NCBI RefSeq assembly: GCF_002926065.1
Contig: NZ_PREZ01000007.1
Span: forward strand, 62,001 to 126,000
Direction: 5' to 3'
Length of the DNA: 64,000 bases
From: Jeotgalibacillus proteolyticus
GTDB lineage: Bacteria > Bacillota > Bacilli > Bacillales > Jeotgalibacillaceae
Both the position numbers and the translations under genes were made by a program. This document shows, piece by piece, positions 44,075 through 52,798 of the stretch (the stretch's first letter is position 1; each line of letters starts with the position of its first letter). The notes under the pieces are model-generated. The model ran no database searches. It saw nothing but the letters and a program-made list of their open reading frames with translations, and was not told the origin of the DNA.

Positions 44075-44157
44075 AAAACTGGACCACTGCTTATCAAGTG
44101 GACGCTTCACTTTAACGTTCAGTGACTATATAGCTAAATTCGTTTAATCCCTTTTGG

Positions 44158-44592
44158 TTAATCGACTTTCTTTGAGTAAACATGCGCCAATACCATAAAG
44201 ATCGTAATCAAAAGAAAGGCGGTTAACGCAAGAAATGGAATGGTGACAAAGCCAAACCAGTTAATATACTGAGCGTTGCATGGTACACCGCTCACGCACG
44301 GCTTAATTCCGCCGAAGCCTGGAATCTTTTGTTCCATATAATGCATCACAGAAATTGAACCGCCAATCAGTGCCATTGGAAATACAAATCGTTTAACGGA
44401 CAAATCATTCTGAAACGCACCTACTCCAAGGATAATCGTCAGGGGATACATAAAGATTCGCTGGAACCAGCAAAGATCGCATGGGATAAATCCCCGGATT
44501 TCACTGAAATAAAGACTCCCTAATGTGGCCACCATTGATACCAGCCAGGCGAGAAGCAAAAAAAGCTGACTTTTCGTTTGATTTGAGCTCAT
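44158..44592 (-). CDS. bdbC: Disulfide oxidoreductase BdbC (DsbB family)
   Basis: 144 residues, four membrane spans. Two redox cysteine pairs are present: C38-D-L-C41 in the first external loop and the pair in IKPCVSGVPCNAQ. It reoxidises BdbD and passes electrons to the quinone pool. Its start is 6 bases after the bdbD stop, one operon. Length and motifs match B. subtilis BdbC. Confidence 0.93.
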   Translation of the reverse strand: MSSNQTKSQLFLLLAWLVSMVATLGSLYFSEIRGFIPCDLCWFQRIFMYPLTIILGVGAFQNDLSVKRFVFPMALIGGSISVMHYMEQKIPGFGGIKPCVSGVPCNAQYINWFGFVTIPFLALTAFLLITIFMVLAHVYSKKVD

Positions 44593-44597
44593 GCTGA

Positions 44598-45260
44598 TTA
44601 CCCCTCAAGTTCCTGATCAATCAGCGCTTTTAACGCTTCATAATCAAACGGATCTTCCATCATGGTTCCATTGACCATAATGCTTGGTGTAAATTGAACA
44701 TCAAACTCTTCTACAAGATCCATATCCTGATTGACTTGCTCTGCCATTGTTTCCTGCTCGAGATCACTCATTAGCTGGCTGACATTCATGCTAGTTGTTT
44801 CTTCTGCAATTTCTGCCATTTTGTCATGAGTAATCCAGAGACTGTCATGATTTTGTGCAGGCTGCTCCTCGAACATTTTTTTATGAAATGTCCAGTAGGA
44901 TTCAGGGTCATGCTCTAAAACTGATTCTGCAGCTAATGATCCTATTTTAGACTCTTCCCCATGAAAAAGCACATTAATAAACGAATATGAAACATCTCCA
45001 TTATCAAGATAATCATTTTCAAGCTGAGGGAAAATCACTTCCTCCCAAGCCTTGCAGGAAGGGCATTTGAAATCTCCAAACTCTACAATCTGAACAGGCG
45101 CATCCGCTTCTCCAATGGTTGGCTGCCCCTCAATGGACGGCTGATCATCATGCACTGTCTCATTGCTTTGGTTATTATTGACCACAACAACAGCCACAGT
45201 CACGATCGCAAATACAAGCAAAGCAGCAAGGATAATCAGTTGAAATTTTTTATTTGGCAT
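44598..45260 (-). CDS. bdbD: Thiol-disulfide oxidase BdbD (DsbA-like)
   Basis: 220 residues. An N-terminal membrane anchor (7-28) is followed by a DsbA-like thioredoxin domain with the active site C66-P-S-C69 in FGDFKCPSCKAW and the cis-Pro loop VQFTPSIMVNG. It inserts disulfides into exported proteins. ATG at 45260 follows GAGAGGTG. Co-transcribed with bdbC, its reoxidant. Confidence 0.93.
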   Translation of the reverse strand: MPNKKFQLIILAALLVFAIVTVAVVVVNNNQSNETVHDDQPSIEGQPTIGEADAPVQIVEFGDFKCPSCKAWEEVIFPQLENDYLDNGDVSYSFINVLFHGEESKIGSLAAESVLEHDPESYWTFHKKMFEEQPAQNHDSLWITHDKMAEIAEETTSMNVSQLMSDLEQETMAEQVNQDMDLVEEFDVQFTPSIMVNGTMMEDPFDYEALKALIDQELEG

Positions 45261-45492
45261 GTGAACACCTCTCGAAATTTTTTAAGGATGAAAAAAGGTC
45301 TTTTCAATCTTATCATCTTAGGGTCCAACTATTTCCTGTTATTTTCTACAGTTTTGTAAACAATACATACTCCATATTTAAGAAAACCGCACCTTGATAG
45401 TATCATGACCAAAGGATTGGCATGTTTGTCCACTGCAGGACATATGTTTAGTGGCGCAAGCTCGAGTTTACTAATTGAAAAGGTGTGAGGAT

Positions 45493-46215
45493 ATGTCCTT
45501 CATTTGGCTGGCGGGTTTTCTCTCGACTGCAGCAGGTATTGGTCTGGGTGGTGTGTTGGCATGGTTTCTTAAAGGGTTCCAAAGAAGCATTCATTCTATT
45601 TCTTCCTTATGCTCAGGATTAATTATTGGTCTTGTCAGCCTCGAAATGGCACCCGAAGCCGTAGAATTAGGTGACTGGATCATTTTTTTCCTCGGATTTT
45701 TGACGGGCGCCCTATTGTATGAATTGATACATAGAGCTTCACATTCGATCACTTTCCATCCCACTAGCGCTGAAAAGAATATGATGATTCATGCCAGCAT
45801 GCTTTTAGCCTTAAGTATTTCTGTTCATAATTTCCCTCTTGGTGTCATTCTTGGCTCGACTACTACCTCGTCGCTTACGGTCTCCTTCCTTCAAACGCTT
45901 ATGTTTCACAATGTTCCTGAAGGAATGATACTGTTTACTCCTTTATTTTTGGCTGGCTTTGGCTTTTTTACCTGGCTCTTTTTCTCACTTCTCGTTGCCC
46001 TGCCTGTTGGACTCGGTTCCTTTGCCGGGAGCTTCATTGGACTTGACCATCCAATGCTGTGGGCGTATGTGACCAGTGTGGCAGTAGGATTAATTGTGAT
46101 GGTTACGGTAAGGGAGATCCTCGGAGAATCAGCAAAACGTTCTTCTTTGCTTTTTTCTTTGATTCTTTCAGCTGTTGGTTTTGTGGTGATATTTTTTTAT
46201 TTTGCGTTTATTTAG
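45493..46215 (+). CDS. ZIP-family divalent metal transporter
   Basis: 240 residues, about eight membrane spans. The two ZIP signatures are present: HNFPLGVILGST in span 4 and MFHNVPEGMILFTPL in span 5, which carry the metal-binding His, Asn and Glu. Likely imports zinc or another divalent metal. ATG at 45493 follows AGGTGTGAGG. No Zur box is visible upstream, unlike the adcA-type gene at 55.5 kb. Confidence 0.88.
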   Translation: MSFIWLAGFLSTAAGIGLGGVLAWFLKGFQRSIHSISSLCSGLIIGLVSLEMAPEAVELGDWIIFFLGFLTGALLYELIHRASHSITFHPTSAEKNMMIHASMLLALSISVHNFPLGVILGSTTTSSLTVSFLQTLMFHNVPEGMILFTPLFLAGFGFFTWLFFSLLVALPVGLGSFAGSFIGLDHPMLWAYVTSVAVGLIVMVTVREILGESAKRSSLLFSLILSAVGFVVIFFYFAFI

Positions 46216-46247
46216 GGAAAAAGTTTCGATCGTAAATTAACGAAATA

Positions 46248-46284
46248 AAATAGGCTGAGACAAATGTGATGTCTCAACCTATTT
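46248..46284. terminator. GGCTGAGAC-family hairpin terminator, copy 3
   Basis: AAATAGGCTGAGACA and TGTCTCAACCTATTT form a 15-base-pair stem with one mismatch, between the convergent ZIP and MFS genes. The flanking TAGG/CCTA differs from copy 1 (AAGG/CCTT) on both strands at once, so pairing is kept. Confidence 0.88.
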
Positions 46285-46291
46285 CGTCCGG

Positions 46292-47554
46292 TTAATTGCT
46301 TGATACTTTAAGAAATACAGTCTCCGCCCAAAGGAACTTCTGAAATAATATCCCTATGATGCCAAGAACTAAACAGATAGCCCCAACTCCAGTAAAAACC
46401 GCACCCGCTTCGAATGCCTGCACTAACGCTCCCCCGATGAGAGGCGCCAGCACCACGCATAGGCTGGCGATGGAGTTGCTAATTCCAGAAACCCTGCCTA
46501 TTGAATCCTCGGTCGTGTTTTTATGGATAATGTATTGAAAACCAATCGTGTACAAGCCAACCCCAAGGCCGACGACTATTCCATATAGGACAGGCAGCCA
46601 CAAATCAAACCCTGGCTTTAAAAGCCCTACACCGGCAAAGCCAATTCCGATACATAACATGCTTCCTCCAAGAAGCCAGCCATAACTTCGAAATGCCTTA
46701 AATCGATTTAACCCCATAATCATTACTACGGCTCCGAATCCTGAAGAAGCAAAAAGCCAGCCGATCATTTCAGGACGTGTTGGCGCTAGATCCCTAAACC
46801 ATGTAATAAACTGCACATCAATCATTTGGATAAACAGGAGCCCTGTAAAAGAAAAACAGAAGCTGACGAACAGGATCCTGCTTTGAAGCACAAGGCCCCA
46901 GCCTTCCCTCCAAGATTGCCAGAACGACATCTGGTCATTATTCTCTGTTTTGCTCAAGAAGAAATCCGGTTTTTCTTGTTTCCTGTAAATCGAGAACAAA
47001 ATGAGTGAAGACAGAGAAAAAGCAATTGCATTTATTAATAGACACAGCTGAGGTGAAGCTGCACCTGCTACCATCCCCCCAAGAAGAGGCGCTATAATTT
47101 TTGACAGCTGCATCATCATTCCATTCAGTGAAAAAGCTTTAACAAGATGCTCCTCGCCGACCACCTGCTTAATTAATCCCTGCTGGGCAGGAAAATGAAT
47201 GACATTCACCACAGACCTCATCGAAATAACGATCAGTGCAAGCCATGGATTTGGAGTAACCATTAACAAAAGAGTTAGCAGGGCAGTTAAAATGTCAGCA
47301 ATCATCATGAGTTTAACTTTGTTCATCCTGTCCGTCAGCACCCCTGCAAACTGTCCAAGAAGCGCTTGGGGCAGGGCGATTGCAACTGGAATAAAGGCAA
47401 TCATTATCGGCTCCGCCTGCCACACATAGCCAAAAATAATCATGATGGCAATCGCATCAAAATAATTTCCCATCATCGAAACTGAATACGACGCAAACAG
47501 CTTCATAAAAACGGTATTGCGCCAGATTGAAGGATGATAACTTTTTTCTTTCAT
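46292..47554 (-). CDS. MFS transporter, exporter-like (MFS_3 type)
   Basis: 420 residues with 12 predicted spans and the N-terminal GQFAGVLTDRMNKVKLM loop typical of macrolide-efflux/enterobactin-exporter relatives. The mid-protein cytoplasmic loop has QEKPDFFLSKTEN. It is likely an exporter; the substrate is unknown. ATG at 47554 is spaced 6 bases from AGGTGA. It is preceded by a winged-helix regulator gene on the same strand with a 70-base gap, suggesting that the regulator controls it. Confidence 0.87.
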   Translation of the reverse strand: MKEKSYHPSIWRNTVFMKLFASYSVSMMGNYFDAIAIMIIFGYVWQAEPIMIAFIPVAIALPQALLGQFAGVLTDRMNKVKLMMIADILTALLTLLLMVTPNPWLALIVISMRSVVNVIHFPAQQGLIKQVVGEEHLVKAFSLNGMMMQLSKIIAPLLGGMVAGAASPQLCLLINAIAFSLSSLILFSIYRKQEKPDFFLSKTENNDQMSFWQSWREGWGLVLQSRILFVSFCFSFTGLLFIQMIDVQFITWFRDLAPTRPEMIGWLFASSGFGAVVMIMGLNRFKAFRSYGWLLGGSMLCIGIGFAGVGLLKPGFDLWLPVLYGIVVGLGVGLYTIGFQYIIHKNTTEDSIGRVSGISNSIASLCVVLAPLIGGALVQAFEAGAVFTGVGAICLVLGIIGILFQKFLWAETVFLKVSSN

Positions 47555-47623
47555 TGTCTTCACCTATCCTGTTATCTCTTTTTTTACAGAATAAGCTCCC
47601 AATGTCAGAGGAATATCATATGG

Positions 47624-48778
47624 TCAAATAAAATGAATATCCAGGATCTTTACTATTTCTTTAACTAACTCTGAAGGATGATATTCAAGCTTAAGTTTAT
47701 TTTTTCTCTCCTGTATCATCTTTAATAACCCGGGGTCAGTACCATCCAGCTCAAGAAAAAAGAGAGTGAGATCCAGTGCGAGAAAAAGATGCCCCTTAAA
47801 ATGAGTTCCCTTTGTTATACTAAATCCATTTTCAATCATTTCTCTTCCTTTTACGTTCTCACCATTTCGGAGTAAATTAACGCCTTTTATGATGTTAAAG
47901 ACCCCAAGTTCACGTTGATACGGCTTTCTTTCGAAGAACGTTTCCATTTTAATCAAAAGCAAGTCAACTTCATCCTGGTCTTTTTCACAAAGAGCCAGCA
48001 TCAGCCTCACATTCATTAAATATGGATAGAAGCCATGCTCTTCATCTGTTATTTCCGGGGCAATATCCTTTGTCAGCTGACTGTAATAGTCATTGGCACG
48101 TCTAAATTGTTTATTGAAAACGTAGGAAAAAAACAGACCGAGCGTTTTAGCTTCAAAATGTGTTTTAGGTGAAAACGCATTTTGTTTAATTCCTTGTTCA
48201 AAATACGAAATGACTTTGGCATAATCCCTTGTCAGACTTTGATAAATAATAATGATAAAATATAGCTTTTCATTCATGGGAAGCTTTTGGTCTTCTACAA
48301 ACCACCATAGATCGCCTCTCAAGTAAGCCAGAATTACCTCGTACCCCTGAGGAGCTTCAATACCCATTTCCTTTTTTGAAAGAAAGGCATTAACCGCTTC
48401 TCCCTGACCATACAGATGATATTTCCCCAGCACCTGCTGAAGCAGCTCCTGAAATTCAGGGTCTTGAATGACAGGTAAAGGTGCATGATTCTCTTTCTCA
48501 TAGCTTAGTTTGTAGCCATACCCTTTAACCGTTTCAATCTTGACTGTACCAAACCAACTGCCCAGCTTTTTTCTCAGCCTATAAATATGATCGTCGACTG
48601 TACGGTCAGATGGAGTTTCCATCGGCCACACAGCTGACAAAAGCTGCTCTCTTGAGAAGGCCTGGGGGGAATGATCATAGAGGTATTGAAGAAGATAAAA
48701 TTCTTTTCGAAGCAAGGGAATGCTCTCTCCATTCCACGTAACGGTATAGTCTGCGAGGTGAAAGTGTAGTTGTGCCAT
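47624..48778 (-). CDS. OmpR-type winged-helix regulator with helical-repeat C-terminus
   Basis: 384 residues. The N-terminal 95 residues are an OmpR/PhoB-type DNA-binding domain (REQLLSAVWPMETPSDRTVDDHIYRLRKKLGSW, ETVKGYGYKLSY) with no receiver domain. The remaining 280 residues are helical and TPR-like (DYAKVISYFEQGIKQNAF, FRRANDYYSQLTKDI), probably sensing a ligand or peptide. This stand-alone layout differs from two-component regulators. ATG at 48778 follows GAGGAG. The next gene is an MFS exporter, the likely target. Confidence 0.8.
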   Translation of the reverse strand: MAQLHFHLADYTVTWNGESIPLLRKEFYLLQYLYDHSPQAFSREQLLSAVWPMETPSDRTVDDHIYRLRKKLGSWFGTVKIETVKGYGYKLSYEKENHAPLPVIQDPEFQELLQQVLGKYHLYGQGEAVNAFLSKKEMGIEAPQGYEVILAYLRGDLWWFVEDQKLPMNEKLYFIIIIYQSLTRDYAKVISYFEQGIKQNAFSPKTHFEAKTLGLFFSYVFNKQFRRANDYYSQLTKDIAPEITDEEHGFYPYLMNVRLMLALCEKDQDEVDLLLIKMETFFERKPYQRELGVFNIIKGVNLLRNGENVKGREMIENGFSITKGTHFKGHLFLALDLTLFFLELDGTDPGLLKMIQERKNKLKLEYHPSELVKEIVKILDIHFI

Positions 48779-48923
48779 GCCTTATCTCCTCTATTCAGTG
48801 ATAATTTAATCGTACCATATGAAGAGGCATGGACCATTAACTATTGGAATGAATGTTTTGCAGCTGGAATGACCCCTCTGTGTTAAGCAATCTCGTAAGT
48901 GTACTAATAAGGAGGGGGCCAAA

Positions 48924-48965
48924 ATGCTCAAAAATAAAACACCCCGCAGGATGCTTTATTTTTAA
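48924..48965 (+). CDS. Possible 13-residue leader-like peptide (uncertain)
   Basis: ATG at 48924 is preceded by an outstanding AAGGAGGGGG and encodes MLKNKTPRRMLYF before a TAA. The codons run through the hairpin that ends the neighbouring minus-strand gene. No downstream plus-strand gene is nearby for it to control. May be chance. Confidence 0.2.
   Translation: MLKNKTPRRMLYF
48930..48963 (-). terminator. Terminator of the 66-residue protein gene
   Basis: On the minus strand AAAGCATCC, loop TGCG, GGGTGTTTT (with G-U pairs), followed by ATTTTTG, directly after the stop. Confidence 0.65.
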
Positions 48966-48972
48966 ATGCTAT

Positions 48973-49173
48973 TTAAGCAGGATCTACAGAAATTAAAACA
49001 ACGTCCTTCAGATTAAATTTGTGAAGGATTCCGTCTTCATTCTCAACGAATTTCGTTTCGTCATGACCATACTTTAAAGCGGCGCTATGTTTATCTTCCG
49101 CTTCCACATTATCTACAACCTTTGCTCCGCTTGAAAGATGATACGTAACTTTGAACTTTTGATCAACACTCAT
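48973..49173 (-). CDS. Small conserved-looking protein, unknown
   Basis: 66 residues, a compact alpha/beta pattern (KFKVTYHLSSGAKVVDNVEA, KFNLKDVVLISVDP). ATG at 49173 follows AGGGGGTGAG, much better than the upstream in-frame start. It has its own terminator. Not recognised. No clear link to the DUF4256 gene upstream. Confidence 0.7.
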   Translation of the reverse strand: MSVDQKFKVTYHLSSGAKVVDNVEAEDKHSAALKYGHDETKFVENEDGILHKFNLKDVVLISVDPA

Positions 49174-49278
49174 ACTCTCACCCCCTGGATAATATCTACT
49201 CTTTCTATTTTGCTCATTACCCTGCAAAGGTTTCTCCTAAACGAGTCAGCTCGTTTATTAACAAAGTTCTTCCAGCTT

Positions 49279-49848
49279 TTAAACCTCCAAGAACCCACGA
49301 AATCCCCTGGCAGCATAGTAGGATTCTGCTCCGTTATGATAAAGGAATACCCGCCCGAACCGTCTGTCGCAAAAAAGGGCACCTCCACGATCTCTCACTT
49401 CAGCAGGAGTTTGAACCCAGCTTGAGGTTTTCAGGTCAAACTCGCCAAGTGTTTGAAGCCTCCGGTACTGCTCTTCTGTTAATAGTTCAACCCCCATCGA
49501 AGCAGCCCTGTCTTTTGCGTTATCTATGGGCTTATTTTTCTTTCTTGATTCCAGTGCCGCACGGTCATAGCAAAAGCTTCTGCGATCTTTGGGAGTTTCC
49601 GCTGAGCAGTCGCAAAATAGAAAAACGTCCTTCTCTTCATCAAATCCTATGACGTCAGGCTCCCCTCCTGTCTTCTCCATTTCACTGAGCGACCATAATT
49701 TTGATGCATCCGATTCAAGCCTTGCCTCAATTTCAGCCCATTCCAGTCCTCCATGACGATTCATGTTTTGAGTAAAGCGTTCCTTCAGCGTTTGCATAAG
49801 CTCCTCTTTTTGCTCCTGCGTGAGTTCTTTACCAGTATTTTTATCCAA
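49279..49848 (-). CDS. DUF4256-family protein
   Basis: 189 residues. The family pattern is seen in LEWAEIEARLESDASKLWSLSEMEKTGGEPDV, DCSAETPKDRRSFCYDRAALESRKKNKP, SSWVQTPAEVRDRGGALFCDRRFGRVFLYHNGAESYYAARGFRG. Function unknown. The start is TTG at 49848 behind AAAAGGAGTGA. Monocistronic. Confidence 0.8.
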   Translation of the reverse strand: MDKNTGKELTQEQKEELMQTLKERFTQNMNRHGGLEWAEIEARLESDASKLWSLSEMEKTGGEPDVIGFDEEKDVFLFCDCSAETPKDRRSFCYDRAALESRKKNKPIDNAKDRAASMGVELLTEEQYRRLQTLGEFDLKTSSWVQTPAEVRDRGGALFCDRRFGRVFLYHNGAESYYAARGFRGFLEV

Positions 49849-50004
49849 GAAAGATCACTCCTTTTTAAGGTAAGTATTCCTCCCTCATTGTTCGCTCTCT
49901 ATTTAAAATATCCTGCTTTTAAAAGGATAATACATGCTATCCCCTAATAATCTAGAAAACGTGAAAGCTTTATGCGGTAGATAACACTATTTACAAGCTT
50001 CTTA

Positions 50005-50052
50005 ATAATATAAAAAAGGTTTTTCAAAGTTTATTAAACTTTGAAAAACCTT
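50005..50052 (-). terminator. Terminator of the decayed GH1 gene
   Basis: AAGGTTTTTCAAAGTTT (50016-50032) and its exact complement at 50036-50052 form a perfect 17-base-pair stem with a 3-base loop. A TTTTTTATATT tract follows on the minus strand. It still sits 20 bases after the stop of the pseudogene. Confidence 0.9.
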
Positions 50053-50071
50053 ATATTTTACTAATCGTTCC

Positions 50072-50494
<423 letters not shown>

Positions 50495-50708
50495 GAGTTA
50501 TAATTTAACTAATTTAAATCTTCTGGAATTCCGGGCTGAATACATCCTTCACTTTCTGATGACCGTCATTCTCACGATAGGCTTCCTCCCGTTCGAGACC
50601 AAACTTCCCCATCATCGGCAGCTCTGTTCACCTTACATTTCTAAAATGATTGTTATGTCTCTGGCTCTTTTTTCTGTTCTTTTATTGATGACCCATACTA
50701 AGCATTGC
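50495..50708. other. Degraded sequence upstream of the GH1 relic
   Basis: On the minus strand a 33-residue frame (about 50612-50514, MMGKFGLEREEAYRENDGH then QKVKDVFSPEFQKI) ends just before the GH1 remnant. It looks protein-like and could be the tail of another deleted gene, but it has no ribosome site and I do not recognise it. The junction with GH1 sequence is at about 50494-50510. Confidence 0.35.
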
Positions 50709-51410
50709 CTACAATTTCACTCGCACTCTCTTCGTCATTCTATGAATACCCCATACTGCAAGACCGCCCAGAAGAAATGATCCTCCAAACGACAAGATAA
50801 GAGAAAGGTTTTCAGGTGCCGATATAGAAAGTACTCTATGGAGCGGTGTATTTAATTCACCTGACCAAAGAAGGTCCATCATAAAAATTAAGAGAAGCGC
50901 TCCACTAATCGAAAAGGTAAGTCCCCACCCTCCAAAACGGTAATAACCTGCACCAATAAGCCAGCCGGCTGCATAATAAATAAAGATATTTAAGCTGAAT
51001 ACGAAGAAAATTAACATCCACGAGGTGTTAACTCCCAAAAAGGTTTCAACATCAGTAGCTGCAATTATCTGCTCGACCCCGGTGATGATCACAGCAATAA
51101 TCATAAAGATCAAAGATAATGCTGCAGAGGAAAGAGCGGCTCCTGTGAAATAATGCTTTCGAGTGACCCCAAGCTTTACGTAGTAGCTTAAGAAGCTGGG
51201 CACGGAAAGGATACCAACGACCAGCATAAAGATCTTATAGGGATTTTCGATAAAGCTGAAAAATCCACTCCCAATACCATCAGTGCCTAAAAAATACCGA
51301 AGACCAATATATACCACAAGTGCAATTGAAATCATCCAGGCAGCCCATCCCAGCTGAACAAAGATCATATCGTAGGCAACCTTGAAGTCATTACGATTAA
51401 TTTTCTTCAT
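50709..51410 (-). CDS. ABC transporter permease (YtrC/D-like)
   Basis: 233 residues with six predicted spans; N-terminal KINRNDFKVAYDMIFVQLGW is cytoplasmic, C-terminal MTKRVRVKL. No strong signature, but its gene overlaps the ABC ATPase gene by 14 bases and the set is led by a YtrA-type GntR gene, so it is the membrane part of that transporter. Such systems are cell-wall-antibiotic or stress responsive in Bacillus. Confidence 0.8.
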   Translation of the reverse strand: MKKINRNDFKVAYDMIFVQLGWAAWMISIALVVYIGLRYFLGTDGIGSGFFSFIENPYKIFMLVVGILSVPSFLSYYVKLGVTRKHYFTGAALSSAALSLIFMIIAVIITGVEQIIAATDVETFLGVNTSWMLIFFVFSLNIFIYYAAGWLIGAGYYRFGGWGLTFSISGALLLIFMMDLLWSGELNTPLHRVLSISAPENLSLILSFGGSFLLGGLAVWGIHRMTKRVRVKL

Positions 51411-52284
51411 TATGCTCCCCCTCTTTCGTCAGGTGAATAAATAAATTCTGGAGCGAAACAGGACCGATCTCCAAACCTTCCTGTCTGGCGTTACGGCGCT
51501 GCTCTTCAGTAAGCTGTTCGATAACCATTACTGATTTCGTGCCGCCTAGCGTTTGCGTATTAATTGTTTTCAACCCTTGAATAAACCGATCGACACCCTC
51601 TGCAGCTCCCGTAACTGAAACTCCTCTATCAAGCAGCTCATCAGCCGGTTCCTTTAACAGCATTTTTCCTTTATGCAGAATTACCACTTCTTCAAATAAG
51701 TAATCCATCTCTGACACAAGATGAGTGGATAAAATCATCGTTCTTGGATGAAGCGCATGATCCTCGATCACTTTTTGATAAAAAAGTTCCCGTGTCGGTG
51801 CGTCCATTCCGCTGTAGATTTCATCAAAGATCGTGACTGGAGAACGGCTGGCAAGGCCGATAATGGCATTTAACACAGACTTCATACCTTTTGACAATTG
51901 ATTTAAAGGCGTTTTTAGAGAAAGCTTAAAATCCTTTATCAGTTCCATAGCATAATCCTTATCATAATAAGGTTTGTACGCTTCAACTGCCTCTAAATGC
52001 TCTTTCACTTTTTCTGAATTTTCCTGATAGTCTCTTTCATAGACGAAGGTTATTTGCTCCATAAGGTCAGCATTTTCAAAAAGTGGTTTTCCGTCCATTT
52101 CAATGGTTCCTTGGGAAGGCTCAGAAAATGACGCAAGAAGTGAAAGGAGTGTAGTTTTACCAGCACCATTCCGGCCAATTAGCCCGTATATTTTTCCTTC
52201 ATCAAATTGCAGCGACACATTTTCAATTGCATTAACGTTTCCAAACGTCTTTGTGACATGATTTAAAACAACATCCTTCTTCAT
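51397..52284 (-). CDS. ABC transporter ATP-binding protein (YtrB-like)
   Basis: 295 residues. Walker A GRNGAGKTTLL, Q-loop region FVYERDYQEN, signature LSKGMKSVLNAIIG (a weak LSxG form), Walker B TIFDEIYSGMDAP with Glu, and H-loop LSTHLVSEMD. The C-terminal 80 residues form an accessory domain. The start overlaps the GntR stop (ATGA). Works with the following permease. Confidence 0.9.
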   Translation of the reverse strand: MKKDVVLNHVTKTFGNVNAIENVSLQFDEGKIYGLIGRNGAGKTTLLSLLASFSEPSQGTIEMDGKPLFENADLMEQITFVYERDYQENSEKVKEHLEAVEAYKPYYDKDYAMELIKDFKLSLKTPLNQLSKGMKSVLNAIIGLASRSPVTIFDEIYSGMDAPTRELFYQKVIEDHALHPRTMILSTHLVSEMDYLFEEVVILHKGKMLLKEPADELLDRGVSVTGAAEGVDRFIQGLKTINTQTLGGTKSVMVIEQLTEEQRRNARQEGLEIGPVSLQNLFIHLTKEGEHNEEN

Positions 52285-52658
52285 TCTCGCTCACGCCCTT
52301 TCAGCTGTTTAATCAATCTCGTTAATTCATCTTCAGGTATCCCGAGCTTTTGTGCTTCCTGAATCATTGGCAGCATGAATTGATCCACAAAGCTTTTTTT
52401 CCTTTGCTCAATTAACATTTCTTTTGCCCCCTCTGCAACGAACATTCCTACTCCCCTTTTTTTATAAATAACACCTGCTTCTACAAGTAAATTGATTCCT
52501 TTCGCAACGGTTAAATGATTAATTTTATAGAAGGTCACAAGCTGAGTGGTGGATGGAATTTGATCATCTGTCTTTAATTGATCATTAACGATCTGGTCCT
52601 CGATACGATCCTTAATTTGCATAAAGATTGGCTTACTGTCGTTAAATGAATGGCTCAA
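52281..52658 (-). CDS. GntR-family regulator, YtrA subfamily
   Basis: 125 residues: a winged helix (IMQIKDRIEDQIVNDQLKTDDQIPSTTQL, TVAKGINLLVEAGVIYKKRGVGMFV) with only a short helical tail, the YtrA layout. It should repress its own operon through the long palindrome at 52682-52711. Overlaps the ABC ATPase start. Confidence 0.9.
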   Translation of the reverse strand: MSHSFNDSKPIFMQIKDRIEDQIVNDQLKTDDQIPSTTQLVTFYKINHLTVAKGINLLVEAGVIYKKRGVGMFVAEGAKEMLIEQRKKSFVDQFMLPMIQEAQKLGIPEDELTRLIKQLKGRERE

Positions 52659-52681
52659 TGAGAACTCACCTCTCTTTGTTA

Positions 52682-52717
52682 TATGGTTATATAGTTATGT
52701 ATATAACCATAAGTCAA
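52682..52717 (-). promoter_or_regulatory. GntR/YtrA-type operator within the operon promoter
   Basis: TATGGTTATAT (52682-52692) and ATATAACCATA (52701-52711) form a perfect 11-base inverted repeat with an 8-base spacer. On the minus strand it abuts TTGACT (52712-52717) as -35 and overlaps a TATATA-like -10. It lies 24 bases before the gntR start, so it is very likely the autoregulatory site. Confidence 0.75.
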
Positions 52718-52744
52718 GAAAGGTTCCTCGTCAACTGTTTTGTA

Positions 52745-52790
52745 AAATAAAAAGAACCATCCGCAATACAATTCATTGCGAATGGTTCTC
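52745..52790 (-). terminator. Terminator of the BCCT transporter gene
   Basis: On the minus strand GAGAACCATTCGCAAT, a loop and ATTGCGGATGGTTC form a long stem with one mismatch, followed by TTTTTATTTTAC. Confidence 0.9.
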
Positions 52791-52798
52791 TTAATTTG

